The notes: generated from the sequence alone by a model not told the origin. Positions 48,944-62,160 are shown, counted from the first letter of the stretch. The stretch: 64,000 nucleotides of DNA from Acanthochlamys bracteata (GCA_019914995.1 CM034128.1:5892501-5956500), one strand, 5' to 3'. Program-made: numbers and translations.

Positions 48944-50456
48944 GTATGTGGTGGCAGGATATTAGTAGAAACTTGCGCTTTCGTGCTTTCGAAAATCTCT
49001 TCAAGCTGGAGAATATGACAGATCTGTTCGTAAGAAATTTAGAGACGTTTATTATGAACAAGCCACTCATGATCCCTATGTTTGTGTTAGGATAAAAATA
49101 ATTTGCATTGGATTTTATATGTTATTGAGCCCATTGGATTGCACTTGGCTTTGTCTTGGAATTTGTGCTGAATTATCCCGTTCGTAACCCTTTGAACATG
49201 TTCATAAAATGTTATATCTATGGGTATTAAGTGTGTATTAATTTGCAACGCCATCAAGCCAAAACTTATTTTTTTCTGTATTTTGTGACGCAATCTCTTA
49301 CGATGAATCAACTCTTTAGTTTTTTGTTTAGGCATGCGAGGTGAGTCGTACAAGATTATGAAGGGAAGAATTAATGAAGGCAGTTGTCAGCACTTGAATA
49401 TTAGTATTTAACAAGGATAATTTTGAGTTAAATTTTAAATTTTTTACGCATATTTTTAAAAAGAGGTGCCTTAAGATGCGCATAAGAATAGGGTGCCCCT
49501 ATCCCACCCATATATATATATATATATACATTAGTAAACATCCTTAAGTGTTAGAAATAGATATGTATTTAGTGAATTATACTTACAGTATAATGATCTG
49601 ATGGATACAATATTCACAATCAAATGTTTTCTGAAAGCTGGTATACATAATCATGTTGAGGAGTATACATCCATAGCGTTAGGAGGATACACGTATTTGG
49701 TAGGGTATGTATAGGTCAAACGTTTCATTGTATATTAATTTTAATAGTCAATGTATTGGGAAGGTGATAAAGTAACTACATGTATACAGTGTTAAATTCA
49801 AACGGTTAAATGGAAGTATAACAGTCAAAGCTATACTAGAGTGGAGCTGGGGAGAGCAGATCTTGTTATGGAAGTGAATGAAGAAATTTTTTTGAAAGAG
49901 CGGGTGGTAATCCGGAGGATAAAGAAGAAGTTTTGGAGCTGAGAACAGCCGTCGTCGGATGAAGAAGAAGAAGAAGATAAGAGCAGAGAAGATGAAGCAG
50001 TGAAGTTTGGAGAAGAAGACGAATATATAGGAGATGAAGAAGATGAACAAAGAAAGACAAAGAGGAAGAAAAGGTTTTGGAGTCCGTGGACGAAGAAGAA
50101 GATGAAGCAATGAAGAAAAAAAGAGGAGACGGTTACACTGAAAACTCAAATATTGAAAGGAGTTAAAAAGAAAACTTGGAGGAGTAAAAATTATAGCACG
50201 AGAAAAAGAGGTACCCTTTTTGTAATTCCTTTTATAATAATTGTTCTTCTTAATTAAGGGAGTCCCGCGAGGGATTTGGTTGTGTGATGGCTCCTCTCTC
50301 CCAATAAATTCGATTCTTACGAGCCATGAGATTTTTCCGTTCACTCCGGTAATCTTCATATTCGTTTGAGTCCGTCTAACCTGAAGTCCTGACTCGATCC
50401 ATATTCAGTTTAAATCAAAGTTGCTCGTACGGAAAATCAGGATCAGGAGTAGATTG
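48944..50456. other. Upstream region of the tRNA dimethylallyltransferase gene
   Basis: No gene found. A (TA)n run is at about 49511-49528. 49860-50165 is strongly purine-rich on the + strand with GAAGAAGAAG runs. The 203-codon open frame on the opposite strand across it is a low-complexity artefact. A promoter with clear TATA box was not identified. Confidence 0.45.
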
Positions 50457-53400
50457 ATGGAAGGCGGCAGTGACGGTGTTATGGCTACCGGCAATGGCGG
50501 AGCAACGATGAACGACGATGATGAGAATATTTTGAAGAAGAAGAAGGTTGTAGTTGTTATGGGTGCGACCGGTTGCGGCAAGTCGAGGCTGGCTGTTGAC
50601 CTTGGGGCCCATTTCGCCGGAGTCGAAGTTGTCAACGCAGATTCCATGCAGGTCTATCGGGGTCTTGATATCCTCTCGAACAAAATCCCCACTAACGAAC
50701 AAAAAGGTCTGCTTGAAATTCTCCCTGTGCTTCTTCGTGAGCTTATATTCATACCAAGTACTTTTTTCGGTGATGGAAAACTCACGCATAGAACTATTAT
50801 TACCTCCAAAACATTGCAAAGTGGATATCAGCTTTACGGAGAACCAATAACTCTAAATCACAACTTCATAACAGTCACAATCTATACAAGCAGGATCAGA
50901 ATTATACAAGTAAGGTAGGCAAATAGTCAGTAACTCTGTTAGTTTCTCTAGAACATGAATAATCTTATCATCAAGTTCAACAGTGGTCTTCCTGTTGGTG
51001 ATGGGCAACACATTATGGAGGAGTCAATGTGAATTAAGAAAAAATGCTAGTAGTAGAGAATGAACTTGAATGATAGCTGGGTCATTGACTCTATTTCTGA
51101 AAGTGGATAGTTCATTACAAAGCGAGACCTCAACTTCCAAAATTGATCTCGAATTGCATTCCTAGTGGCCTCTCACATTCCAACCATATTCTTGTTAAAA
51201 AGCAGCATTGCAATTGAAGTCTATGTTGCCTGTTGGCAGTGAAGCCAGGAGATACCTTTAGTAGTCCTTATAGGAAAAGCTGCATAAGGAATAAAAGACG
51301 TGAGATCAAAACTAATAGCTAACAGGACCTTAGAAGAAGTTAGCACCTTATATATGCAAGCATTTGACATGAATTTCTGTTCAATATTAAGAGCCCACTC
51401 AAGAAAAACATTTGTAATTTTACCTCTTCGTCTATATACTCTAGAATCTCTATCCTTTTGTAAACCATGCAAGAAAGCTAAAGTTGGCACCTTATATACT
51501 ATAATAATTGACCGGAAAATGCATTAACTTTTACTAAAGATATATTCAATAGATACCTCTTCTTCTATTTGGTAAAATTTGTTGCCAATTTAACAAGTGG
51601 GCTGACCAATCGATCAAAATATGTTAAATATTCTTGTAGTTGTTCTGTATCCAAACAACAAGTGTCATCACAAAATTTTTGTGAAATGATCTTTGGAAGA
51701 CACTTAGGCATGCATTCCATTCACGAATCCTAACCCTCGACGGAGCCAGTAAGCACTGTACTCCTTTCCAACTAGTTAGAGAGCTAGGTCCATACAATGT
51801 TGTATATATCAACTTCACAGAACGAAATCTATTAGTATAAAAGGGCCAAATGATTTCATCTCTCTCTAATATTTTGGAAGCATTAAGTGTAAAATTTCAG
51901 CAATAAGCAAAGAAAATATTTCCTAACGGAAGGAGCAATTGTCCTAGAGTTATTATATGCAAAATCTCTCACGTGAGTAATGGAATAAATATGACCAACA
52001 AGAAGGGTTCTTGCTTTAGGGTCCATATGGCAGCTGGTTATTATTCTGGAACTTTGATCCTAGATCCATCATCAACTTGTCACCATAAGAAAGGAGTTGA
52101 ACAAAATGGGATAGATGATAACACAAATTTAACAAGCATCTACTCTAAATGCCATCGAAAGTTTGGGCCAACCTTCAAGCCTGCATTAATCTTCTGCTTC
52201 AAATATTGCACATCTTGTGCTGTAATTCTTTTCAAAATCAATTGCTGAGCCTACTTAACTGCCATGCGAGCGATGTTAGCTATGATGTGCATGCATTTAT
52301 CATGAATAAGAGGGGAAAACGATTAAACATTTGTCCTTCAAATTAATATCAGGGCCAGTCATTGAGCAATAGTTCAAAAAACGTTATGCAAAGACGCACA
52401 AATGCTGTCATTGCATGTAATCAAACAGTCATCTGCTCATAGAACATATGCAATACCTGAAATAACAATTAAACCTTAGATTTGTAAATGCTGACGATGG
52501 ATCTCCACTTCGCAGGAAATCAAATTTCATAAGCACATAATCAATTGTTTCTTGGGAGTCTTATCATATATGCCTTTACACAGATCAACTTGCGCCATTT
52601 GAAGAGGAAAACCTAGTATAGCACAGAAGAGAAATGTATTAGCTCTTGAGCATAAAAAATATCATCACACATACGTTTACCTTAAAAAAAGTGGTTTGCG
52701 AAACACCACTAACTTAAAAAAACCTTCTTGAGCCATCTAAGAAAAATAGAGGTAATGATTTCATACATAGTATAGCAACCAATATTGGTCTGTTGACTAA
52801 AGTTTAAAACTCATTTGGAATGCCATGAAAGACTCGTTCAACAGTAATGAAAAACTTCTTCAAAGGTTGTGAAGCATCATGAAACTCTTGATCCTCAAAA
52901 GAATGAGTATTCTTCATATGAAGATTACTCTATTATTCCCTATTGATTTATTTCTATGGTTTCAATAAATCATGGGTATTAGTAACCTTCACCTTCTAAT
53001 CATTAACTATGGAAGAAATACTATTATGTTGCGTAATGCATGCTGGTGATGCTGTCGGTAGTCTGATGAGGCGAAGATAAACATCGAGGCCCTCGTGCAT
53101 CCTAAACTATCTTCTCCGCTACTCCTAATGACATAATAAGTTAAAAAATGAAAGATAAATATATTCGGCGGTGCATCCAAAACTATCTTCTCCTCTACTC
53201 CTAATGACATAATAAAATAAAGAAACAAAAGATAAATAAATTCATTCATTTCATGATCCCAACAGCAAGATACATAACCATATTTATAAGATTCTTAAAG
53301 ACTTTGATATTCTTTACTCATTAGTATAACCATTCAGTCCTAACTATTTCCTACCATCTCCTTAACTAGTTCATCGACTCAACTACCAATATAAATACTA

Positions 53401-56400
53401 CTTTTCCCTAACAACTACATTGATGCTACCAACTATCAAGTAGACCCTTTGGGGCAGACCCCAGTACTGGTCTACTTAATATATTCTCTTGAATGAACAA
53501 GATGCAAGAGAGTGAAGAACTTAGATTTTTGCATCACCACTTTTGAAGCCAACCTTTGTCTTGAATACTCCTATTGTCTATGCAATGTTTGTAATTCATT
53601 CTCATAGGATCTACTATGAAGTATTTCATTTATAGTAAGTTGACAATAAGTTTGCTCATCAAGTTAATTATACTATTTTTGTGGTGAATGGAATTGTTTA
53701 GGTGTACCGCATCATCTTCTTGGCATCATCGATGCCTCTACAGAGTTCACTGTTAGGAATTTTCGAGATCTTGCTATCCCAGTATGTCCTTTGGGATCCA
53801 TTAATTCATCTTTCCTAACTCTGCTTCACTTCCTTCTTTTAATTACTTTTTTTTTTTTAAAATTTGTATTTTGATAGATTATTGATGATATTTTGTCACG
53901 TGGAGGACTACCGGTTATTGTGGGCGGTACAAACTACTATATCCAGGTTGCGTTAAATATTTTGTGTCTAATCTTGTTGTATAGCTTAATGTTTTCACAT
54001 TCAATTGTTTAGTTATCTATTTAATTTGCAATATTTCTTAGGCTCTTGTGAGCCCATATTTGGCTGATGATATGGTGGAGGTGGAAGAAGTTGAAGCTTG
54101 TCTGGGTTTGTCCCTAGGTATTGTTGTGTAGGAAAACTTTTTATCATCCTTGATTATTAAATTGAATTTTTGTGAATCAGTTTTCAAAATGTCTAATGCT
54201 TTTTGTAGGTGGATGTGATATTTCTGAAGATGGTTATGAACGGCTCAAGGAGATCGACCCAGTTGCAGCAAATAGGATCCATCCCAATGATAGAAGAAAG
54301 GTAGCAAAATTTAACCTCTGTTATCTGCTTGATGTATGGTCAACAAGGAGCTTACTTTTCTTTTTTTTTTTTTTTTTTTTTGAAAAACTAGCTTGCACAC
54401 TTCTTACTTTGTACTTTTAATCCAACTAATGGTTCTACAGAGTAGGCGTTGTTATGAGCATTCTTGCCTTTATTCAATAGTGCAACCTTGCAAAGCGCAC
54501 CATCTTCTTTATGTTCTCTTCTTTAATTTATTTTCCTGTGAATTATTTTGGCATAGCTCCTTGTTGGATAAAACTGGATTGAAGTAATCTCCTTTGTGGT
54601 TACAAAACACTTTACCAACCCAGTTTTAGAGTTGATAACAGTTGCACAACAACTTTTTATTTTTTGTTCTTTATTTTTTATTTTAATAAATTGATGGCGT
54701 GCATGAAAGCAATGGACTATGTTATATATAACAAGCATTGACTACATACAACTAATCAATATCCTTTAATTTTTACTTATTTGCAGATTAATCGCTACCT
54801 CAGCTTGTATAGAATGTCAGGTGTTCCCCCTAGCACTCTCTTTAGAGAGAAGTCTGTAAAGGTTGGTAACCTTCCTTGATTGAGTTTTGACGAGTCATTA
54901 CATCTCCCTTGCAAATTCATCTTTTTTGATGTGTAATAAAAATGGTGTCATTATGTTCCTTTTATGTCATTGCCAAATGGGAAAATCTGCCAGCTTTTTC
55001 CTTTATCTAGCTCTCTGTCGATTGTATTTATATTACTCTGTGTTGGATAGGATGGGTCTAGCGAAAATAATGTTGTAGATATTAAGCTTTTGGTTTCCAT
55101 TTGTTTTGATGTCAATGTTTTTATATAAGTACCTATCGGGATGCCAATGTAAGTTAGAAAGGAATAATGAGAGATGAATGTAGTACATGCAAATTTTCTA
55201 TTTTGTTGAAATCCTGAACTTAGCTAATGATGCAAATACAAGGGAAAAGTTAGAGATCGAAGTTGAATTTGTATGTCTTCACATTTGCTAGCATTCTTGA
55301 ACGTTAATAAGTTGTATGAGCTTAGCAGTTTTTCTCCCATTGTTGGGTAATTTTCATATATGAAGGACGGATACTTCTGAAAAAGATGCTGGGCCTGTGT
55401 CAGACATTTATTGAACATGACACTTCATACCACTACTGCAGTGCACATCAATCACTTGATCTCTGTCAGATCAAGATGTGAGATTATCTGAAACATCTAG
55501 CAACAGACTTAGAAATTTCGGGTTATTACTTATTAGTTAAAATTGGTTATTTGAGACATGGAGAATAATTAGATAAATATGTTTTGGCAATTAAACTTCT
55601 TTTTATCTGTCAATATGGGCAGGTGGAACTTACAAATTCATTGCAAGATTTAAATGTGTCTATCGTATTCTATCACATATTTCTATGTCTGAGTATGCTT
55701 GCACATTGAACACATACTGTTTTACATGTGGATTTACATTGCAACTGTGATTTAGCAGTGCTATGTTCTGATAATTTTGGACATCGCCCTGTCGACATGT
55801 CTGTCCAGTGTCTATGTGTCCAGATGTCCGTGTCTTTGCTTCATATAGCTTGAATTTCATCTGCTCAATGCCTCGATACATTTTTTGTTTGCAGCTATCT
55901 AACTTTGGGTTTTGTGTGTTTCTGTTATTTAAAGACCTTATCATGCATCATCTAAGCAAATGACTTTATAATCTTGCAATTACAGAAGTGGGGTCATGCT
56001 GAGAATTTTAGGTACGATTGCCTCTTTATATGGGTGGATGTTTCTCCATCTGTGCTCGATAACTATGTGAATAAGAGAGTTGATTGCATGATGGAAACTG
56101 GCCTGCTGCATGAGGTCTATGATATATACAATCCATCTGCGGATTACACCAAAGGCTTACTGCAGGCTATTGGTGTTAGAGAATTCGAAGATTTCTTCGC
56201 ACACTTTTTTAATAGAGAGAAGATGAGTTTTTCATCTCTTGAAGGGAATGGTGGGGTTGGTAATGCTGTAGCTGTTATGTATCCTGTCACAGACAATGCC
56301 AGTAAGCCCATTATACCTAATTTCTCAAAGATAATTGATTCTACTGATAAGGGGCTCAGTAAGCTACTGGAGGAAGCAATTGATAAGGTTAAAGCCAATA

Positions 56401-58781
56401 CACGTAAGCTTCTTCGGCGCCAAGTAGGATACACGTCTCTTAATCTCCATCTCTGTTGAAAGAATCTAGGATGCAGATTGTATCTCATCATTACCTTCTT
56501 TCCTGACAATTTTTGATGTTCAACTTTCAGAAGCGAAGGCTTAACCGTTTACAGACACTTTTTGCATGGGATTTGAATTACATTGATGCAACAAAAGCCT
56601 TCTTGGGTATGCTGTTTGTGTTTGTTCACTTTTCTTTTAGCTTATTTTTTTTATTTATAATAAGTACTTGTTTCTGGAATTAGTTGTATTTTGTGCCAAT
56701 TATGTTTGTGTCCATGTCTACAGACAACACTGAGGAGTCTTGGCAAGAGGTAGTTGTTGAACCTTGCGTTAGTATAGTCAACGGTTTCCTGCATCAGAAA
56801 GATAGCTCTACATCTATCCTGACTATGCTTAGTGATCTCAAGAGCCATAGTGCAGTGTTAAGAGATTTGTGGACTCAATATATTTGTAAGGTTAGTCAAG
56901 CTCTAATTTTTAAGTGGAAGCATTTTCAACTGCCTTTGGGAAGCTTTTTTCATGTTTGAACATGTTCTATCAATTACTATCTGGATTGGCACATATTTCT
57001 AGTTTCAAGACCTCATAGCTTCTACAATATTTGAAACAATGTCTTTACTTCTCCATACTGGGTGAGGACTCCTCACTATTATTTTTTTTTTGCCAAGTCA
57101 AATAATAAAATAACCATGATCTATTATAGTTGGTAGTGGTAAGGTACATATGTAGCAGCTGGTTTATTGTCTATATTTTTCCATATTGATCCTTTATTGC
57201 AACGTCCTAGCTAGACTGGATAGATATTTACATCCTTCATGAATCGATATTGACTCTATTGTATCCATGATTAGGCTTGTGGTAATCAAATTCTCAGAGG
57301 GACATATGAGTGGAACCAACACAAACAAGGCCGAGCACACAGAAGGAGAGTCCAGAAACAAAAGAAGAACATTGAGTCACTGGCTCTTCAATGTAGAACC
57401 CAACCAAGAGGTATAAATCTATGTTAGTGCTGCGCTGGAAGTCCTTTCTTTTTGGGTTTGCTGGCTTTTATATCTCCTCCTTTGTTTTAGGTAGATATGC
57501 ATGAATAGGGATTCTCTATTATAGATGATTCAGGGTTCACTTGCATGTAGATATCCTATAGTATGATGTACCCAAAATATCCTGATTTTGTTACTGTGTT
57601 TTCCAAGCCAACTAGAAAAGATTTTACAAGCAGATAACAAATTGCATTGATAAAACTCTTGTACTGGAAATATGAGAGGAACAGCGGCTGATCAATTTGA
57701 AATAAAGTGGCACTAGATAACTTCTTGGAGCTGGATAAACTGTGGTCTAGTTAAACTTCCTAATATTAGCATACCTCTTTCTAACTACTTGGAAACCTCT
57801 CCTGAAGAAGCTCCTCTAAGGGAAGAAAGTACTGAACTCATTATCTTTATCTAATCCTTGGCTAACAAATAATACCTGTGGATCCCTGCTTCAGAGACTG
57901 CATTTGTCTATTTTTGGTGCACCCAACCTATCTGAACATGGATTTGCTGTTTCTGCAAATTGATAAAGATTATGATATTTACTTCCCTCATAGAGTTCCA
58001 ATAAAAATTGTATTTGTTATTCTCTGTTAAAAGTGTATAATACAAAATTTCTGGACATGTAGCTAGTAGAATAGCAACATCATGTTCACAACATCAGCAA
58101 TGGCATCCGATTCTACAGAATTGATGAGAGCTTCCATGAAGCCTTTATCTTTCTGTTACTGCTTTTCGGATTAGTGGCCACAGTTGAATGATTTATCAAG
58201 AAAAGCAGATTCCTAACACTTATGTGGAAGTACTTTCTCATTTGCACTTGGTGCATGGCCTTTTAATGGCTAAAGTATCTAGGTGACTGAAGAAAAAGGA
58301 CTTGTTCTTGAGTCTTTAGGGCCATTGTTATGACATTGGAAAAAGAACTAGCGATAAAGAAGATATAAAGATCTAGTTAGTACTGATTCTAGGTTTCGTT
58401 GGTTTAAGAGCAAGCTATAACTTTGAGGGTGCAGATGTTAAACTTTGCCGCTCAGTTGAATTGCTTTGCAGAATTTGTATAAATTTGGGTTGCCAAGAGT
58501 CCTTCCTTCTTGACGGGAGAATACATGAGTTATATTCATCAGTTGGTTGAGCAGAATTCTTGTTCACAGTGTTCGAAGCGTACATTTGTACATATCTACT
58601 GTAACATAATAGGCATGATAACTTCTTTCAGTTAATTGAAGACATCTTCTATATGTATAATGTAAATAAAACTTCATCTGATATTCTGATATATGCAGTT
58701 CTAGAGGATGATGACATTGCCGGTACAACACCCCCCTGTTCTCCTTCCACCCTGGTTTCCCTGCTCAATTGTGACCTCTGA
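50457..58781 (+). CDS. IPT2: tRNA dimethylallyltransferase with zinc finger (IPT2 type)
   Basis: Adds a dimethylallyl group to A37 of tRNAs reading UNN codons, the source of cis-zeatin-type cytokinins. Exons: 50457-50706, 53702-53781, 53878-53946, 54042-54117, 54209-54300, 54787-54861, 55986-56423, 56531-56606, 56724-56890, 57275-57410, 58699-58781; joined in phase, 513 residues. P-loop GATGCGKS at 36-43, then NADSMQVYRGLDILSNK, VPHHLLGIID, GGTNYYIQ (126-133), LQAIGVREF and KRRLNRLQTLFAWDLNYI. The C-terminus has a C2H2 zinc finger (C440, C443, H457, H463) followed by a basic stretch, which separates eukaryotic IPT2 enzymes from the bacterial-type ATP/ADP IPTs. The first intron is about 3 kb. 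The last exon is the least certain: it fits phase and splice sites, but its sequence is not conserved. Length exceeds the usual 450-480 because of an acidic Gly-rich insert in exon 7. Confidence 0.92.
50707..53701 (+). other. Large first intron of IPT2
   Basis: About 3 kb with no intact gene. 51220-52260 on the - strand has scattered protein-like pieces, among them RITAQDVQYLKQKINAGLK and SSIPF, faintly like a non-LTR retrotransposon reverse transcriptase. A 76-bp tandem duplication is at 53095-53246. Confidence 0.5.
53095..53246. repeat. 76-bp tandem duplication in IPT2 intron 1
   Basis: Unit 1 from 53095 and unit 2 from 53171 both begin GTGCATCC and contain AAACTATCTTCTCC, CTACTCCTAATGACATAATA and AAAGATAAAT. 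The units differ mainly in their AT-rich ends. Confidence 0.85.
54359..54381 (+). repeat. Poly-T tract in IPT2 intron 5
   Basis: An almost uninterrupted run of about twenty T residues followed by GAAAAAC. Likely variable in length between individuals. Confidence 0.8.
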
Positions 58782-60597
58782 AGGATAATATCTAATGACT
58801 TCATTGCTGCGAACAATTTTGTCATGATCCTTTCATGCCTGCATCGCCTTCCCAGGCTCTTCTATGACCTCTTCTGCTTTGCATAGACAAGGACTCAGGA
58901 TGGTGTTCTTCAACTGAAGTATGCGATGATGCATTGGTAGGTTTACCATGCTTGCTCCACCATGGAGAAACCTTCTGTGTCTATCGGTATCCCTGTTGCT
59001 TTTCACTCCTAGAATGTCACCTTTGGTGACCCTGACTATGACAAATAAGCAGTGCAATCTGTTGCAGCGGTTGAGCTTTCCTGTGGCTTGTGCAGACGTC
59101 TGAACCATGATTTTACAAAGAAAGGAATTTCCTGATAACCTATGAGTGATTTCATGAAATATCAAAGGATGAGCCTATGTGTGTGGAAGAGCAAATGTAG
59201 CAGCTACCATCTTCGGGTTCATGGTAGATTAGAAGGTTGTTCTATCTGATGCTCTATTTCGGTGTCCTGGACCCCCCCTGTTTGGAAATCTTGTACATGA
59301 ATTGTCACACCTATGTGACATAGAGGAAATCTATGAAATGAATCTATCTAAATTAATCTGCAATAACTGGTTATTTCTGGTTTAGTAGATCAATACTTTT
59401 AAGTCCAAACTGTATGGCCTCAGATTTACCGAACTATTTGCCCTTGTCTGATTTCTCCAGCTGAGGAGGTTCCAACTCTGCATGATTTCTTCAGCTTCTT
59501 TGATTAGTCCATTTATTATTGAGGGCTGCCTGGATTATAAGGTTATTATAGAAGGAATAAAGCAAAAATCTTTTACTAATGGTTGTTGTAGACTGGACTG
59601 ATCCAACAATGTCTCCAAAAAGCAGAATCAAAGTGAGTAGTAGATGATGGAGATCAGCTGGCTTTCCTTCTTTGAAGGAGATGACATCTGAGGAACATGC
59701 CATGCTTTCCTGCTTCTGTCATCAGCGACTATGGACGGTAACCAAGGAAGGTTGTGGTGGTGGTGATGATGCTGAATGCAATAGTAGGGCAAATATGTAA
59801 AGTACAGTACAAATTTGTACCTTTTTTCAGTTGGTTGTGGTAGTAAAGTAACTATTAGGTCTTTGTCCACAAAAGAGAAATATAATTCAGTGAAGCCTAT
59901 ATCGAACATGTAACCTGACGAAAAATATTGCCATAAGGTTTGATCTGTCTAACATAGACAGGCAAGTTGTGTTATTACCGTTACTTTTTTACTATCTAAA
60001 AGTGCAGATTCCATATTTGTTACTTCAATTTTAAAAGACATGGCCATCTTTGGTTAAATTTTAAATTTAAAGTTTTTATCCAAAAGCGGCCGCTGTTTAG
60101 AGGCTTTTACAGAAAAAGCGGCCATGGAATTTTTACTAAAAAAGCTGTATTTTTTAAATTTTGTTTGAATAAATTTTACTATTTGAAAGTTATTTTTAAA
60201 AAAATTTAAAATATATTTAACTATATCTTATGCTTATAAATAAATAAGATATATAATAACGGAAATATTTTTCGATATATAATAAGTGATATGTTGTTAA
60301 ATTCAAAATTCTTTTCATATATTATTTTATTTTTTGAATGTAATATTTTTAATAATATATAAACTTTTAGTAATGCTTTTTTATATTTGTGACGAACTTA
60401 AGATTTATCTCAAAATCATCTCAGGACTATTGGCAAGGACAAGAGTGAGCCCAAGTCTTTATGAATATCATCTCAGGACTATTGATAAGCAATGTGGAAC
60501 TAAACCTTTATTTAACATCTGCCTTCCAGCAGAGCATCCTTTTTTTTATATTTAAATTGAACTGATGCGGGCTACGTGCCCTATAATAAACCAACCC
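58782..60597. other. 3' flank of IPT2 and intergenic DNA
   Basis: 58782-59900 is GC-balanced and could be a long 3' UTR or a decayed gene. Its open frames on the - strand (58833-59165, 59491-59909) show no family features. 60083-60125 has AAAAGCGGCC twice, 34 bp apart, once as part of a GCGGCCGC palindrome, like the end of a MITE. 60160-60400 is AT-rich. Confidence 0.4.
60441..60516 (+). repeat. Dispersed repeat pair, copy b
   Basis: GAGTGAGCCCAAGTCTTTAT and TCATCTCAGGACTATTGATA match the copy at 22161-22235 over about 75 bp. TCATCTCAGGACTATTG also occurs once more just upstream, from 60418, as a local direct duplication. Confidence 0.6.
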
Positions 60598-60609
60598 GTT
60601 CTGATACCA
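60598..60609 (-). promoter_or_regulatory. Primer-binding-site-like sequence (initiator tRNA-Met)
   Basis: On the - strand TGGTATCAGAAC, one base different from TGGTATCAGAGC, the usual Copia site complementary to initiator tRNA-Met. It lies downstream of the candidate 3' LTR rather than downstream of a 5' LTR. Confidence 0.5.
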
Positions 60610-60616
60610 TTAAATA

Positions 60617-60723
60617 ATTGATAGAATTGAATATAATGAAAATGCTTAATGTTAGGATTTACACGTACAAATATATATAGAGTACAGATAATGGGCTTGT
60701 CTTACATACAGCCCGATAATACA
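60617..60723 (-). repeat. Candidate short LTR of the Copia element
   Basis: Read on the - strand it begins TGTATTATCGGGCTGTATG after a purine-rich GAGTTTGAGGAGAGATAGG (polypurine tract) and ends TTCTATCA close to the primer-binding-like site. It contains a TATA-like TCTATATATATTTG. The partner LTR is outside the window, so the borders are inferred. Confidence 0.4.
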
Positions 60724-60795
60724 GTCCTATCTCTCCTCAAACTCATGATGGGTCAAACAATATGAGTTTGTTCCATAATGTTTGAAATTTCGGTG

Positions 60796-61128
60796 TCAGA
60801 TGCGATTTTGTAAAGAGATCTGCCAGCTGATCAGTAGATGCAACATGTGGTAAAGAAATAGTACTGATAGAAAATGCTCACCAACGAAGTAACAGTTAAT
60901 TTCAATATGTTTCGTTCGTTCATAAAAAACTGGATTGCTTGCAATCTGAATAGCACTTCGATTATCACAGTAAAGAGGAGTAGCTCCTATAAATGTAACC
61001 CCTATATCAGTAAGTAATCTCCGCACATGAATAATCTCTCTTGTGGTAGCAGCCATAGCTCGATACTCAACTTCTATTGAAGAACAAGCAACAACTTTCT
61101 GTTTCTTACTGCGCCACGAAATTAGCAA
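60796..61128 (-). pseudogene. Copia RNase H domain
   Basis: ISWRSKKQKVVACSSIEVEY, RAMAATTREI, LYCDNRSAIQIASNPVFYER and TKHIEINCYFVGE are the standard Copia RNase H motifs. Usual Glu, Asp and His positions are retained, except that the normal DCHFVRE reads NCYFVGE. Confidence 0.9.
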
Positions 61129-62160
61129 ATCACCAAGGAATAAGCAGAAATCTGTAGTAGACCTTCTAGTGATTGGGTCATCAGCTCAATCTGCATCAGT
61201 AAAACCTCGAAACTGTAAAGTGGATGTAGAAGATATAAATAGAGAGTGAATAATAGTGCCTTGAAGATATATCTGAGAATCCTGAGTAAAGCGCTATAAT
61301 GTGCTGATCGCGGTGTAGAAACAAATTGACTGACGACACTTACTACATGAGAAATGTCTGGTCTAGTCATACAAAGGTAGACAAGCTGACCAACAAGTCG
61401 TCTGTACCGAGTAGGATCTGTGAGAGGCGCACCATCTGTAGGACGAAGTTTGAAATGAAGCTCATAAGAGAGTATCAACCGTCCGACTATCAGATAAGCC
61501 TGAAGATGTAATAATATCATAAGTATATTTTTGTTGAGAGATAAGAATTCATCTAGTACTTTGTGCAATCTCCAATCCAAGAAAATAGCGTAAATATCCA
61601 AGATCCTTCATCTGAAACGGTTGATGAAGGTGCTTTTTCGTGGCTACAATACCTGCAATATCATCTCCTATTAAAATCATATCATCTACTTATAATAATA
61701 GGAGTGCCCGCCCTTACGGTGAGGACTGCACAAATAAGGAGTGATCCTGAAAACTCTGCTGAAAGCCTGTCTTTGTAATAGCCCGTTCGAAAACACTCAA
61801 ACCAAGCTCTAGGAGCCTATTTGAGTCTATAAATAGCACGACGAAGACGACATACATGATCTGGAGGAGTAGAAAGACCTGTAGGTGGCTGCATATAAAA
61901 AACCTCCGATAATGTACCATGAAGAAAAGCATTTTTCACATTTGATAAAGAGGCCACTGATGTACAGCAACGACTGCTAATAGAGTGCGAACAATAGTCA
62001 TATGGCAATAGGAGCGAATGTCTCATCATAATCAATCCCATGCTCCTGAGTAAAACCTATGGCAATAAGACGCGCCTTATGCCTCTTAATGGAGCCATCA
62101 GGCCGATAGTTAATCTTAAAAATTCATTTGCAATTGATAGGTTGAACTCTTTCCGGTAAT
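61129..62160 (-). pseudogene. Copia reverse transcriptase domain, disrupted
   Basis: Contains NAFLHGTLSEVFYMQPPTG, VCRLRRAIYRLK, then VDDMILIGDDIAGIVATKKH, KDLGYLRYFLGLEIA, and TRYRRLVGQLVYLCMTRPDI. The Tyr of the YVDD catalytic motif has become a TAA stop (61690-61692). Several frame changes separate the blocks, so no active enzyme can be made. Confidence 0.9.

Noticed and set aside
49748-50359. 203-codon open frame on the - strand
   Set aside because: It reads the complement of a purine-rich GAAGAAG tract, giving Leu/Phe/Ser low complexity; no start context, family or splice structure.
51220-52260. Possible LINE reverse transcriptase relic in IPT2 intron 1
   Set aside because: Only short and scattered similarities (for example SSIPF after a KINAGLK-like block) in shifting frames; not enough to call a LINE.
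55780-55860. GTGTCC/GACATG-rich patch in IPT2 intron 6, like a known plant dispersed repeat
   Set aside because: Too short and diverged to define an element.
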